Shown here piece by piece: positions 48,223 through 57,068 of a stretch of DNA of 64,000 bases. A program made the translations under genes and the position numbers. The stretch comes from Bradyrhizobium sp. Tv2a-2. GTDB lineage: Bacteria; Pseudomonadota; Alphaproteobacteria; Rhizobiales; Xanthobacteraceae. The first letter of the stretch is position 1; each line of letters starts with the position of its first letter. The DNA lies in contig NZ_AXAI01000013.1 of assembly GCF_000472425.1 (NCBI RefSeq), forward strand, positions 62,168 through 126,167. The letters run 5' to 3'. The notes beneath the pieces are model-generated. The model did not search any database. It saw only the letters and a list, made by a program, of their open reading frames with translations, and was not told the origin of the DNA.

Positions 48223-49962
48223 TCAATTCTGCAGTCTGACTCCCAGCATCACCACCGTCGCCTTCGAACTTGCATTGACAACGTTGGAATCCAGCACGTC
48301 GCGCCGTAGCGTCCCCTTGATCCAGACGTTGCGCGTCATCTTGTAGATGACGTCGCCTTCGAGCGAGAAGGTCTGATCGTCCCGGTCCGCGCCCTGGTAG
48401 TCGTACGTGCCGTAGGTGAACCTGCCGATTCCCGTGAGCCAGCGGCGGAAGTCGTGATCGACCTCGAACGTATAGGTGTGCACGAGCACGCCCGGTGATC
48501 CCGCCAGCGTGGTTTCGGCGATCTGGGTGTCGGAATAGAATTTCGCCGTCGTGAGCGGCGTCGCGGTCCAGACCAGCGAGGACGCAACGAGCATGCCTTC
48601 CAGCCGGCTCAGCCGCGGATCGACATAGTTGCGCGCCTCGTAGCCGATCGAGATTTCGCCGGTCACTATTCGCGTGAACTCGATGGACGTTCCAGCCCTG
48701 ACATAGCCGCCGGTGGAATCGCGCTGATAGCCGTTGCGGTCGAACTGCTCGTCATGCACACGGGTGTCGCCCTCGACTTCGGCGAACGGCTTCAGCCCCG
48801 GCATCACCTCATAGGAGACGCGGCCCACGCCACCATATTGGGTGAAGTTGCGATCGCCATTGCTGGTAACCTCGCCGTCGGTGAGCCTCGAGTTCTGGTA
48901 GTCGGTGCGGTCGATGGTGGCGCCGCCTGATACGGTGAGGCGATTGAAGCGCTGGTCGAAGCCGATCGTGCTGCCGACCGTGGTGTAGATCGGGTAATCG
49001 GCCAGCCCTACCTGCACGTTCGGGCTGCCGGGATTGTCAGTCGCGACGGTCAAGCGGAGCTGCGCGGCGATGTCGGTGTCGTCGGTGACGTCGAGTCGGC
49101 CGTCGACATGGCCGATGAAATCCGGGCGGTTGACATTGGTCGGCGCAGGCGACGGCCCACCATCGATGGTCGCCGGCAGCGAGCCGCCATAGCCGGTGAA
49201 CGAGCCGCGCAGATCAGCAACCAGCGCGTGGCGCTCCCAGTTCGACACCGCGAGAAATTCCGGCGCCACCACCCAGACCGGCAGGCCATGCGACTCGTTG
49301 ATACGGGCCGGATTGGTGTCGTAGCCGCCGGAAAGCTCCACCGCCGACTTGACCAGGAACGCCCCCCAATAATCGCCGACCGCGCCGAATGGATCGTCAT
49401 CGACCTTGAGCCGTCGCCGCTGCGGCTGGCCCGGCACGGTGCCGGCCATGGCTGGTGCGACCGGCGGCTTGTTCGCACTGTCCGACGGCGGGATCGACAG
49501 GCGCAGATCGCCCATGGCATTGACCTGCGGCGGCTTTGGCGGCGGCGTTCCGGGGCCGGGCGACGGTTTTGGCCTCGCCTGCCCTGGATAATATTTCGGT
49601 TGCTTGCGATTGCGGTTGAGCGCGTCGAAGCCGGAATCGCCAATGCTGCTAGGGACCCCGAGCCCGTCATTGGGAACACCGACACGCGAGGGCGCGGGCG
49701 CCGCCCGACCGCGCCGCTGGTTGGGATCGAGCGGCGTGCCCGCCGATGCGGCCGCATCGTCGGCGGTGGTGTTGTCGCCGAGCTTACGGAACGGCATGTC
49801 CTGCGCCGGCACGAAGGCGCCGCGCTGCGGATTGAACAGGTCGGAGGTGAGCGCCTGGGCTGCGGCCTTCGACGGATCAAGGACGGCGAGCAGCAGGCAG
49901 CCCAAAGCTGCGCGAGACAGGCGCGCGCAACTGCTTCGGCCTCGGCCTGGCCTTGCCGTCAC
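48223..49962 (-). CDS. Outer-membrane beta-barrel protein
   Basis: 579 residues from a GTG at 49962. A signal peptide ends near PSKAAAQALTSD. A Pro/Gly-rich linker of about 130 residues (KPSPGPGTPPPKPPQ) is followed by some 20 antiparallel strands, e.g. ELSGGYDTNPARIN, GEISIGYEARNYVDPRLSR and KGTLRRDVLDSNVV, and ends on Leu-Gln-Asn. It belongs to the BBP2/OMP_b-brl-like group widespread in Rhizobiales, with a long disordered N-terminus. Function unknown. Transcribed towards gltD. Confidence 0.8.
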   Translation of the reverse strand: MTARPGRGRSSCARLSRAALGCLLLAVLDPSKAAAQALTSDLFNPQRGAFVPAQDMPFRKLGDNTTADDAAASAGTPLDPNQRRGRAAPAPSRVGVPNDGLGVPSSIGDSGFDALNRNRKQPKYYPGQARPKPSPGPGTPPPKPPQVNAMGDLRLSIPPSDSANKPPVAPAMAGTVPGQPQRRRLKVDDDPFGAVGDYWGAFLVKSAVELSGGYDTNPARINESHGLPVWVVAPEFLAVSNWERHALVADLRGSFTGYGGSLPATIDGGPSPAPTNVNRPDFIGHVDGRLDVTDDTDIAAQLRLTVATDNPGSPNVQVGLADYPIYTTVGSTIGFDQRFNRLTVSGGATIDRTDYQNSRLTDGEVTSNGDRNFTQYGGVGRVSYEVMPGLKPFAEVEGDTRVHDEQFDRNGYQRDSTGGYVRAGTSIEFTRIVTGEISIGYEARNYVDPRLSRLEGMLVASSLVWTATPLTTAKFYSDTQIAETTLAGSPGVLVHTYTFEVDHDFRRWLTGIGRFTYGTYDYQGADRDDQTFSLEGDVIYKMTRNVWIKGTLRRDVLDSNVVNASSKATVVMLGVRLQN

Positions 49963-50164
49963 AATTTTAAAACTCCAACATATTCATATACTTAAATGAC
50001 CCGCTCCAGCCCGGCGCGGACGCCTTGCGGAAGGGGTCATTAATGGAGTTAAAACAATTATGGTTAATGACCCGTTGAGGGCTGGCCGACCCGCTTCGCC
50101 TCCCGCCGTGGCGCGTGTTAAGGTTTGCGAAACGGCCTCTCGGCCACCTCCCCCTGGAAACGAA

Positions 50165-51172
50165 ATGGCTCATTCGAAACCGTTGATGGCGACATCATCC
50201 GACCACGCCAATGCCGCCGTGCAATCGGCGCTGCGTACGCTGGAAGTCGGCAGCGGCGGCATTGCCGCGATCGTCGCTGCGCTGCAGGGCTCGCTCGGCT
50301 CGGCGTTCGCGCAAGCCGTCGAGTTGATCCGCGATGCCAAAGGCCGGGTCATCGTCACCGGGCTCGGCAAGTCAGGCCATGTCGCGCGCAAGTTTGCGGC
50401 AACCCTGGCTTCGACCGGCACGCCGGCTTTCTTCGTTCACGCGGCCGAGGCCGGTCATGGCGACCTCGGCATGATCACGCCGGACGACGTGATCGTCGCG
50501 CTGTCCTGGTCCGGCGAGCAGCCCGAATTGAAGACCCTGGTCAATTACTCGGCGCGGTTTGCGATCCCGATGATCGCGGTAACCTCGAATGCGGAGTCCT
50601 CACTGGGCACTGCCGCCCGCATCGTGCTGGAACTGCCCAAAGTGCGCGAGGCCTGCCCGCATAATCTCGCGCCGACCACCTCGACCTTGATGCAGGCCGC
50701 GATCGGCGACGCGCTCGCCATTGCGCTGCTGGAAAGCCGCGGCTTCACCGCGCGCCAGTTCGCCAATTTCCATCCCGGCGGCAAGTTAGGGGCGATGCTC
50801 AAGCACACCAGCGACCTCATGCACACCGGCGACGAGGTGCCGCTCAAGCCGCTCGGCACCAGGATGGCGGACGCGCTGATGGAGATGACCGCCAAAGGGT
50901 TCGGCTGCGTCGCCATCGTCGATGGGCGCGGCGAGATCGCGGGCATCATCACCGACGGCGACCTGCGCCGGAAGATGCGCCCCGACCTGATGACCGCTCT
51001 CGTCGACGACATCATGACCGGCAATCCCAAGGTGATCGAAGCCAGCTCGCTTGCCAGCGAAGCGATCGAGCTGCTCAATTCGATGAAGATCACAACACTG
51101 ATCGTGACGGAAGCGAACAAGCCGGTGGGGATCTTGCATATGCACGATTTGCTGCGAGCGGGCGTGGCGTAG
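50165..51172 (+). CDS. kdsD: KpsF/GutQ family sugar-phosphate isomerase (arabinose-5-phosphate isomerase)
   Basis: 335 residues from the ATG at 50165. The SIS domain has TGLGKSGHVARKFAATLAS, AAEAGHGDLGMITPDD and ALSWSGEQPELKTLV; the catalytic His is in AEAGHGDLG. Two CBS domains follow, with VDGRGEIAGIITDGDLRR and VTEANKPVGILHMHDLL. It converts D-ribulose 5-phosphate to D-arabinose 5-phosphate, the first step of Kdo synthesis for lipopolysaccharide. The frame is open back to 50060 but the extra codons are unlike the family. Confidence 0.9.
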   Translation: MAHSKPLMATSSDHANAAVQSALRTLEVGSGGIAAIVAALQGSLGSAFAQAVELIRDAKGRVIVTGLGKSGHVARKFAATLASTGTPAFFVHAAEAGHGDLGMITPDDVIVALSWSGEQPELKTLVNYSARFAIPMIAVTSNAESSLGTAARIVLELPKVREACPHNLAPTTSTLMQAAIGDALAIALLESRGFTARQFANFHPGGKLGAMLKHTSDLMHTGDEVPLKPLGTRMADALMEMTAKGFGCVAIVDGRGEIAGIITDGDLRRKMRPDLMTALVDDIMTGNPKVIEASSLASEAIELLNSMKITTLIVTEANKPVGILHMHDLLRAGVA

Positions 51173-51180
51173 GTCTCGTT

Positions 51181-51283
51181 AAAGCATGATCCGGAAAAGT
51201 GTGTAGCGGTTTTCCGAAAAGATCATGCTCAATCAAAGACCTAAAGCGCGATGACGATTCAACCAAATCTCATCGCGCTTTAG
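51181..51283. repeat. 103-base dispersed repeat, copy A
   Basis: Differs from the copy at 52812-52914 by one base (position 4) over 103 bases, same orientation. It contains two inverted pairs: gcatgatc / gatcatgc around gcggttttccg, and aaagcgcgatga / tcatcgcgcttt. Confidence 0.9.
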
Positions 51284-51288
51284 GCTCC

Positions 51289-51392
51289 GTTATTCCGGGG
51301 CCGTGCGAAAGCACGGAACCTCAGCTGCGCAATTGCGCATCGGGGAATTTCGAGGTTCCGGCTTCGCTCGCCGCGCGACCGCCCGCAACGAC
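51289..51392. repeat. Palindromic repeat (attccgg family)
   Basis: From gttattccggggccgtg to the gcccgcaacgacg end, with a ggaacctcagctgcgc / gcgcatcggggaatttc-like inverted core. It abuts the 103-base repeat. Confidence 0.6.
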
Positions 51393-51394
51393 GA

Positions 51395-51937
51395 TCAGGA
51401 ACGCGGAAACCGCGCCGCTTTTTCCTCCAGCGGCAGCGCGAGCCCGTTCGCCAGATACGACACCGTGCGATAGAAGCCGCACAGCAGGATGATCTCCAGG
51501 ATCTTGTCCTCGTCAAAGTGCGCTTTCAGCGCTGCGAATTCCGCGTCGGTCCAGGTTACGCGGTGATGCAGCGCATCGACTGCGGCGATCAGCGCCTGCT
51601 CGGCTCCCGACCAGCACGGCGCATCGGCACCCTCCAGCACCGTGGCACGGATTTGCGCCTCGCCGAGTTCCGCCGGCGCGGCAAAGATCGCGACATGCAC
51701 GCCCCATTCGTACTCGCATCCGTTCAGCGCACAGGTACGATCGATCACGATTTCCCGCTCCCGCAATGACAGCGGCCCGCGATCGAGCAAGCTGCCGGCG
51801 CGGAACTTCTCCCAGGCTCGTGCGTGCCCGGCCATGACGCGGAACAGCATCAAGGGCGGCGCGCCACGCATGATGCGGTCGAACTGTTGCTGGATTACTG
51901 GCACGTAAGGCGGTTCAAGCGGCGGGATGCGTGACAT
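51395..51937 (-). CDS. Carboxymuconolactone decarboxylase (AhpD-like) family protein
   Basis: 180 residues from the ATG at 51937, with GGAG six bases upstream; a TTG four codons earlier is weaker. The helical family signature runs from PLMLFRVMAGHARAW through LSLREREIVIDRTCALNGCEYEWGVHV. The latter carries a Cys-x6 spacing with Cys and His in place of the AhpD CxxC, so peroxidase activity is not assured. It is divergent from the HxlR regulator at 52010 across a 72-base region holding two identical-design operators, so it is very probably that regulator's target. Confidence 0.85.
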   Translation of the reverse strand: MSRIPPLEPPYVPVIQQQFDRIMRGAPPLMLFRVMAGHARAWEKFRAGSLLDRGPLSLREREIVIDRTCALNGCEYEWGVHVAIFAAPAELGEAQIRATVLEGADAPCWSGAEQALIAAVDALHHRVTWTDAEFAALKAHFDEDKILEIILLCGFYRTVSYLANGLALPLEEKAARFPRS

Positions 51938-51950
51938 GGCCGACTCCAAT

Positions 51951-51967
51951 GCTACAATATATGTAGC
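51951..51967. promoter_or_regulatory. Operator half of a tandem pair (site 1)
   Basis: GCTACA-N5-TGTAGC, a perfect six-base inverted repeat of 17 bases, 14 bases upstream of the divergent CMD gene start at 51937. Confidence 0.75.
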
Positions 51968-51972
51968 AGCAC

Positions 51973-51989
51973 GCTACATTATCTGTAGC
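51973..51989. promoter_or_regulatory. Operator half of a tandem pair (site 2)
   Basis: A second GCTACA-N5-TGTAGC, centred 22 bases from site 1 (two helical turns) and 20 bases upstream of the hxlR-family ATG. The pair is well placed to let one dimer per site control both genes. Confidence 0.75.
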
Positions 51990-52009
51990 GATCCGGCAAG
52001 GAGGCGAAC

Positions 52010-52336
52010 ATGGCAAAACAGGCTCCGAGACGACCTAGCGTACGCGGCTCACGCACGGGACGGCCGATCATGGTGCTGCTCGACCTGTTGAGCCGGCGCT
52101 GGACCTTGCGCATCCTGTGGGAACTGCGGAGCGAGCGGTTGACCTCGCGTGCTTTGCGCACAGCCTGCGACGACGCCTCACCGACGATTCTGCAGACGCG
52201 CCTCACCGAGCTGCGCGCGGCGGGTTTCGTCGAGTTGTTTCCGGCGGAGGGTTACGGCCTAACCGCGCTCGGCCGTGAACTCTGCGAGACTTTTCTACCG
52301 CTGCACCGCTTCGCTGAGCGCTGGCGAAACCGGTGA
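52010..52336 (+). CDS. HxlR family transcriptional regulator
   Basis: 108 residues from the ATG at 52010 behind AAGGAGG. The HxlR winged helix is seen as MVLLDLLSRRWTLRILWELR, then the SRALRTACDDASPTILQTRL recognition region and a wing GYGLTALGRE. These dimeric regulators often answer to electrophiles such as quinones, diamide or formaldehyde. The two palindromes at 51951 and 51973 are its probable operators. A CMD-family gene is divergent. Confidence 0.9.
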   Translation: MAKQAPRRPSVRGSRTGRPIMVLLDLLSRRWTLRILWELRSERLTSRALRTACDDASPTILQTRLTELRAAGFVELFPAEGYGLTALGRELCETFLPLHRFAERWRNR

Positions 52337-52344
52337 CTTCCTTC

Positions 52345-52791
52345 CTACACCGCTGCAACTGTCAGATTGGCGCCGTCAGCGTGGACCACGCGCACCCTGC
52401 TGCCCGCTGGCGTGTCGGGGCCTGCGACACGCCAAATGGTGTCGTCGACACGCACCGTGCCGGCCCCGTCGACGATTGGCTTCTCCAGCGTGAACACACG
52501 CCCGACCAGGGCTTCCGCACGGCGATTGAGGAAGGCGTTGCTATCGTCGGTCTTGCGGGCGCCGAGCGCCAGGCGCCGCCATACCGGCACCGCACAGGCG
52601 GCGAAGACGGCAAACATCAGAAGCTGCGTCTGCCAGGACGGATGCAAGCCAAACGACACCAGCCCGACCAATAGCGCCGCAAGTCCGAGCCAGTACAGGA
52701 ATACGCCGGGCGCGACCAATTCCAGCGCCATCAGGATGAAGCCGAAGATCAGCCAGTTCCAGGTGCCCAACGTGACAAACATGTCGGCCAC
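52345..52791 (-). CDS. NfeD-type membrane protein, partner of the SPFH protein
   Basis: 148 residues from a GTG at 52791, with GGAGGG seven bases upstream; ATG codons at 52809 and 52806 would add six residues and would contain that ribosome site. Two hydrophobic spans (WLIFGFILMALELVAPGVFL and GLAALLVGLVSFGL plus LLMFAVFAACAVPVW) precede a small OB-fold domain: LVGRVFTLEKPIVDGAGTV and VRVDDTIWRV. NfeD proteins work with SPFH/stomatin proteins in membrane quality control, and its partner gene lies just upstream at 52948. Confidence 0.9.
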   Translation of the reverse strand: MADMFVTLGTWNWLIFGFILMALELVAPGVFLYWLGLAALLVGLVSFGLHPSWQTQLLMFAVFAACAVPVWRRLALGARKTDDSNAFLNRRAEALVGRVFTLEKPIVDGAGTVRVDDTIWRVAGPDTPAGSRVRVVHADGANLTVAAV

Positions 52792-52811
52792 GACACGACC
52801 CTCCATCATCT

Positions 52812-52914
52812 AAAACATGATCCGGAAAAGTGTGTAGCGGTTTTCCGAAAAGATCATGCTCAATCAAAGACCTAAAGCGCGATGACGATTCAACCAAATC
52901 TCATCGCGCTTTAG
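52812..52914. repeat. 103-base dispersed repeat, copy B
   Basis: Second copy of the element at 51181-51283, with one mismatch. It lies in the 156-base gap between the SPFH gene and nfeD, inside what is otherwise an operon. Confidence 0.9.
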
Positions 52915-52947
52915 CCTCTCCCCGACGGGAGAGGTGACAAAACTCTG

Positions 52948-53949
52948 TTATGCCCGCGGCGGTACCGCCGGCGGCGTCGTGCCGGCCGATGGCACCGACC
53001 CTCGGCGGGCCGCCGCCGCAGCGGAAGCCGCGCTTTCGCCGAACGTTGCCTTCGCGATCTCGCCGATCCCGGCAAGCGAGGACAGCAGGCTCATCGCCTC
53101 CACAGGCAGCATGATCACCTTCTGGTTCGGCGCGTCGGCAAGCTGGCCGAACGCCTTGATGTATTTGTCGGCGATGAAATAGTTCAGCGCCGCGACATCG
53201 CCCTTGGCGATGGCCTCGCTGACCATCTGTGTCGCCTTGGCTTCGGCCTCTGCCGCGCGCTCGCGCGCCTCGGCGTCGCGAAAGGCGGCCTCGCGACGGC
53301 CCTCGGCCTGCAGGATCTGGCTTTGCTTGGCCCCCTCGGCGCGCAGGATTTCCGACTGCCGCTGACCTTCGGCCTGCAGAATGTCGGCGCGCTTGACGCG
53401 CTCGGCCTTCATCTGCCGCCCCATCGCTTCCACAAGGTCCGCCGGCGGCACGATGTCCTTGATCTCGATGCGGTTGACCTTGACGCCCCAGGGCGAGACC
53501 GCAGCATCGACTACGCGCAACAAGCGCTCGTTGATCTCGTCGCGATGCGACAGCACCTGGTCGAGATCCATCGAGCCCATCACCGAGCGGATGTTGGTCA
53601 TGGTCAGCACCGTGATCGCGTTCTCCAGATTGGCGACCTCGTAGCTCGCGCGCGCCGCCTCGAACACCTGGAAAAAGGCGACGCCGTCGGCCGTCACGGT
53701 GGCATTGTCCTTGGTGATCACCTCCTGCTCGGGAATGGAGATCACCTGCTCCATCATGTTCATCTTGCGGCCGACGCGGTCGAAATAGGGCACGATCAGA
53801 TTGAGCCCGGGCTTGAGCGTACGGGTGTATTTGCCGAAACGCTCGATGGTCCAGCCATAGCCCTGCGGCACCGTCTTGATGCCGGCAAACAGCGTGACGA
53901 TGACGAGCAGCACAAGGACGATCGCGAAAACATCGAAACCGGACAGCAT
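52948..53949 (-). CDS. SPFH/stomatin-like membrane protein (QmcA/slipin type)
   Basis: 333 residues. One N-terminal helix ([18 protein letters not shown]) is followed by the SPFH (band 7) domain: [36 protein letters not shown] and [20 protein letters not shown]. After it comes a long coiled coil with repeated [20 protein letters not shown], and a flexible Pro/Ala tail. It forms oligomeric membrane rings and pairs with NfeD. The frame extends slightly beyond the start but adds only basic residues. Confidence 0.92.
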   Translation of the reverse strand: MLSGFDVFAIVLVLLVIVTLFAGIKTVPQGYGWTIERFGKYTRTLKPGLNLIVPYFDRVGRKMNMMEQVISIPEQEVITKDNATVTADGVAFFQVFEAARASYEVANLENAITVLTMTNIRSVMGSMDLDQVLSHRDEINERLLRVVDAAVSPWGVKVNRIEIKDIVPPADLVEAMGRQMKAERVKRADILQAEGQRQSEILRAEGAKQSQILQAEGRREAAFRDAEARERAAEAEAKATQMVSEAIAKGDVAALNYFIADKYIKAFGQLADAPNQKVIMLPVEAMSLLSSLAGIGEIAKATFGESAASAAAAARRGSVPSAGTTPPAVPPRA

Positions 53950-54469
53950 AAAACCTCCAAGGCGGGCGACGACTTGACCCGCGCAGATTCACTGACCGGA
54001 CGTATATAGCTCACGGCCATGCCGTTTGTCTGACAACCATCAGCGCCGGTTCACAGGCTATTCTTGTCGCGGACCAGGCCGTGTATTGATAAATCCGCTG
54101 CCGTAACGGCCGAAATTCATATCCGCCTATGTCCACCTCGGTTCTGAACGCGACCGAATCGCTGCGCAGCGAAGTGCCGACGGCGTTAGCGCCTTCGTCT
54201 CGAAGCTCACACGGGCCGCGCCGGCCGTCAGTCGCGAAACCATCGGATTGCCGAGGTTCTTCACGCACCGTCTTTCGTTTGCGAAATCCACGATGCCTTT
54301 CACGTCGCGACCGCCGCCGTGGGCCGCCGAAATCGCGAGACGATCGGTCGGCTTCGCAGATGACGTTGAACCGACGCCCCAATTTGCCATCGCTTAGATC
54401 GTCGGGTCGCGCAGCATCCATTGCGAAGTAGCACGCATCTGCTTCTTCCCTTGCATCCCTTCTTATTTT
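53950..54469. other. Intergenic region upstream of the zinc locus
   Basis: 520 bases. Several open frames of 80-160 codons exist on both strands but overlap each other and show no family motif or ribosome site. It should contain the promoter of the SPFH gene at its left end and the -35 region of the Zur-controlled promoter at its right end. Confidence 0.45.
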
Positions 54470-54491
54470 ATGTAATGTTATAACATTACAT
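54470..54491. promoter_or_regulatory. Zur box (zinc uptake regulator operator)
   Basis: A perfect 22-base palindrome: ATGTAATGTTA followed by its complement. It matches the alphaproteobacterial Zur consensus as I remember it (a GTAATGTTATAACATTAC-type core). It lies 29 bases upstream of the GTPase start. Bound Zn-Zur should repress the locus; zinc shortage should release it. Confidence 0.85.
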
Positions 54492-54520
54492 ATGGCGTGC
54501 AAAAAAAGGGGAATAACGCC

Positions 54521-55492
54521 ATGCCCGATGCTGCACTCCAGATTCCGGTCACGGTTCTGACCGGCTATCTCGGCTCCGGGAAGACAACGCTGCTAAACCG
54601 CATTCTCTCCGAGACGCATGGCAAGCGGTTTGCCGTGATCGTGAACGAATTCGGAGAGGTCGGTATCGACAGCGATCTCATCGTCGATGCGGACGAAGAG
54701 ATTTTCGAGATGAACAACGGTTGCATCTGCTGCACGGTTCGGGGCGACCTTCTTCGTATCATCGGAGGCCTGATGCGGCGCAGCGGAGCCTTCGACGGCA
54801 TCGTCGTCGAGACGACAGGGCTCGCGGATCCTGCGCCGGTGGCGCAGACGTTCTTTGTCGATGAGGACGTCCGCCGCAAGACGAAGCTCGACGCCATCAT
54901 CACCGTCGCGGATGCCAAGCATCTCCTCGAACAGATCGAACGGACGCACGAAGCACAGGAACAACTCGCATTCGCCGACGTCGTTCTCGTCAACAAGGTC
55001 GATCTCGTCGATGCGGGCAGCCTCGCAACAATCGAACGTCGTGTCCGAAACATCAACCCATATGCGAAGATTCACAGAACGGAGCGCTGTGACATCGATC
55101 TCGCCCAGGTATTGGGGCGAGACGCCTTCAGTCTCGAGCGCATCCTCGAGGTCGAGCCGGGCTTCCTCACGGAAGAACACGAGCACGAACACGACGACAG
55201 GATCGGCAGCCTGTCCTTGGTCGCGGATCGACCGCTGAAGCCCAACAGGTTCGTGTCATGGATTCAGGATGTCACCCAACGCTACGGGACGGACATCCTG
55301 CGCATGAAGGGTATCGCGTCCATAGAGGATGACGATCGGCAGTTCGTCGTCCAGAGCGTACACATGCTCATTGAAGGTGGAAGTCGACGTCCCTGGAAGG
55401 AGCGGGAGCCGCGCCAGACACGGCTCGTCTTCATAGGGCGTGACCTGCCAAGGGACCTGCTAAGGCGAGGGTTTGAGGCTTGCTGCGCCTGA
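54521..55492 (+). CDS. COG0523 (CobW/ZigA-type) zinc-responsive GTPase metallochaperone
   Basis: 323 residues from the ATG at 54521 (AGGGGA before it). Walker [16 protein letters not shown], the metal-binding [29 protein letters not shown], the guanine-specificity VNKVD, and a His-rich loop EEHEHEHDD. The C-terminal CobW_C domain has [15 protein letters not shown] and [13 protein letters not shown]3E GTPases of this kind insert metal into client proteins, and the zinc-regulated group (ZigA, YciC, ZNG1-like) acts in zinc starvation. The perfect Zur box just upstream puts this one in that group. Confidence 0.9.
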   Translation: MPDAALQIPVTVLTGYLGSGKTTLLNRILSETHGKRFAVIVNEFGEVGIDSDLIVDADEEIFEMNNGCICCTVRGDLLRIIGGLMRRSGAFDGIVVETTGLADPAPVAQTFFVDEDVRRKTKLDAIITVADAKHLLEQIERTHEAQEQLAFADVVLVNKVDLVDAGSLATIERRVRNINPYAKIHRTERCDIDLAQVLGRDAFSLERILEVEPGFLTEEHEHEHDDRIGSLSLVADRPLKPNRFVSWIQDVTQRYGTDILRMKGIASIEDDDRQFVVQSVHMLIEGGSRRPWKEREPRQTRLVFIGRDLPRDLLRRGFEACCA

Positions 55493-55502
55493 GGGAGTTC
55501 AG

Positions 55503-55709
55503 ATGGGCGAGATCGTAGGATTCGTTTCAAAATCGGAGCTCGAACGGACTCGCTTAATTCGCGAGGCTCGCGCGATATATGACAGCATCTTTCCATCGGC
55601 CGATGCGGTCGGCGCACGACCCGATGACCGAACCGACAGGGGCGCCGCAACCGGATTGAAAGGGTCCGCTCCCTCGAAAGGAAACGTCCCGATGGCGGGG
55701 CATTTATAG
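55503..55709 (+). CDS. Small protein of the zinc locus, unknown function
   Basis: 68 residues from the ATG at 55503, with GAGGGAG six bases upstream, ten bases after the GTPase stop, so co-transcription is likely. The N-terminus MGEIVGFVSKSELERTRLI is amphipathic and helical, followed by IYDSIFPSADAVGARP and a hydrophilic tail. No zinc-binding motif is visible. I do not recognise the family; small conserved proteins of similar sequence occur in other rhizobia. Confidence 0.6.
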   Translation: MGEIVGFVSKSELERTRLIREARAIYDSIFPSADAVGARPDDRTDRGAATGLKGSAPSKGNVPMAGHL

Positions 55710-55847
55710 CCCCTCGATCGCCATATTTTCTTCGTCCATTGCGGGTGATCGCCAACGCGAGGCGGCCATTGCGCGCCTTCGCGCAGGTGACGGAAGTTTC
55801 GAGGGTTCCGACGTCAGAAGGGGAATGGCTCCTTGGCAGGGGCGAAA

Positions 55848-56237
55848 ATGATGTTGGCACGGGCGTTCGCCCGGCGATGCGGCGCCTATCTTGCGCTGGC
55901 GGCGCTGACGCTGCAGCTCGCGCTGTCGTTCGCGCATGTCCACAGGCATGACCTCGCCTTCGCAAGCTTCGACCGCACCGACATTGTGAGCGTCGGGCAT
56001 GTCCGGTCGGGACTACAAGTCGCCGAGCGACTGCCGGCACGGCTGGCTGACGACGACGAAAATTGCCCGATCTGCTTCTCGGGCTTCCTGCTGTCGAACT
56101 CGTCGTTGCCGGATGCGTCGGCAAAGCTGCATTCGCTGGAATTTGCCGCGGCTGATCGTCCGCTCAGTCCGGTTTCCGATCGGGTACTTCTGTCGCGTCA
56201 CATGGCATTCTTGTCGCGTGGGCCTCCTGCCGCCTGA
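55848..56237 (+). CDS. DUF2946-like small exported protein
   Basis: 129 residues from the ATG at 55848, behind AGGGGCGAAA. A hydrophobic segment YLALAALTLQLALSFAHVH near the N-terminus is followed by HRHDL, and later by DDENCPICFSGFLLSNSS, whose His and CxxC could bind a metal. DUF2946 members have this layout, with a CPxC cluster and His. Copper- and zinc-related loci often carry them. It sits between the GTPase and the ZevA-like gene. Confidence 0.65.
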   Translation: MMLARAFARRCGAYLALAALTLQLALSFAHVHRHDLAFASFDRTDIVSVGHVRSGLQVAERLPARLADDDENCPICFSGFLLSNSSLPDASAKLHSLEFAAADRPLSPVSDRVLLSRHMAFLSRGPPAA

Positions 56238-56429
56238 CGCCTTGCTGGCGCTTCTTGCTCGCCGGAGACAACTTACCCGCGGCGCGCGATCCCGATGAGA
56301 TCGTCCTCTCATTGCTGATCCAAGGCTAAACGCCGTGGCGGCGAGGAAATTGCCGGGCGCTCCGAGCCATCCGAGATCGCAGCTCCCGCCGTTTGCGGGC
56401 GCTCATCTTCCTCAATTGGCAGATACACC

Positions 56430-57068
56430 ATGATCAAACGCACCCGTTGCTGTTGCGCGATCCTTCTCCTGTTGTTGTGCGTCAACCGCGCACAGGCGCA
56501 TCCCCATGTGTGGGTAACCTTCCACAGCGAAGTGCTCTACGCCGCCGACGGCACCATGACGGGTGTCCGTCACGCCTGGACCTTCGATGACATGTTTTCA
56601 GCCTATGCGCTTCAGGGCATCTCCCATGCAAAAAAGGGCCAGTACACGCGCGAAGAATTGGCCTCGCTCGCCCTGACCAACGTGGATTCGCTCAAGGAAT
56701 ATGACTACTTCACCTACGCGCGTGCCGACGGCAAGAAGCTGAAGTTTGCGGACCCGGTCGATTATTGGCTCGAATACAAGAACGCCGCCCTCACCCTGCA
56801 TTTCACCTTGCCATTGAAAGCGGCCACCCCCGCCAAGGCCATGCAGATCGAGATCTACGACCCATCGATCTTCGTGGATTTCGAATTCGCAAAGGACAAG
56901 CCGGTTTCCCTGAGCGGCGCGCCGCAATGCCTCGCGAGCTACGATCTGCCCCACCAGCCGACGCCGGCCGAGCAAGCGCGGCTCAGCCAGCTTGACGCCG
57001 TGCCGCTGGATCCCTCCAGCACCTACGGGGAAATCTTCGCCAACAAGATTCTGGTGAAGTGCCCATGA
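56430..57068 (+). CDS. DUF1007 periplasmic protein (ZevA-like zinc-binding)
   Basis: 212 residues. A signal peptide (CCCAILLLLLCVNRAQA) leads into AHPHVWVTFHSEVLYAADG, the conserved opening of DUF1007, and VDYWLEYKN, PSIFVDFEFA and CLASYDLP. From literature as I recall it, the Haemophilus pair ZevA (DUF1007, binds zinc in the periplasm) and ZevB (a NicO-type permease) is needed for growth at low zinc. Here the next gene is a NicO-type permease overlapping by four bases, and a Zur box heads the locus, so the same job is likely. Confidence 0.8.
   Translation: MIKRTRCCCAILLLLLCVNRAQAHPHVWVTFHSEVLYAADGTMTGVRHAWTFDDMFSAYALQGISHAKKGQYTREELASLALTNVDSLKEYDYFTYARADGKKLKFADPVDYWLEYKNAALTLHFTLPLKAATPAKAMQIEIYDPSIFVDFEFAKDKPVSLSGAPQCLASYDLPHQPTPAEQARLSQLDAVPLDPSSTYGEIFANKILVKCP

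Noticed and set aside
53950-54502. A 163-codon frame on the minus strand upstream of the zinc locus
   Set aside because: It overlaps other frames of equal quality, has no family motif, and would run through the Zur box from its start.
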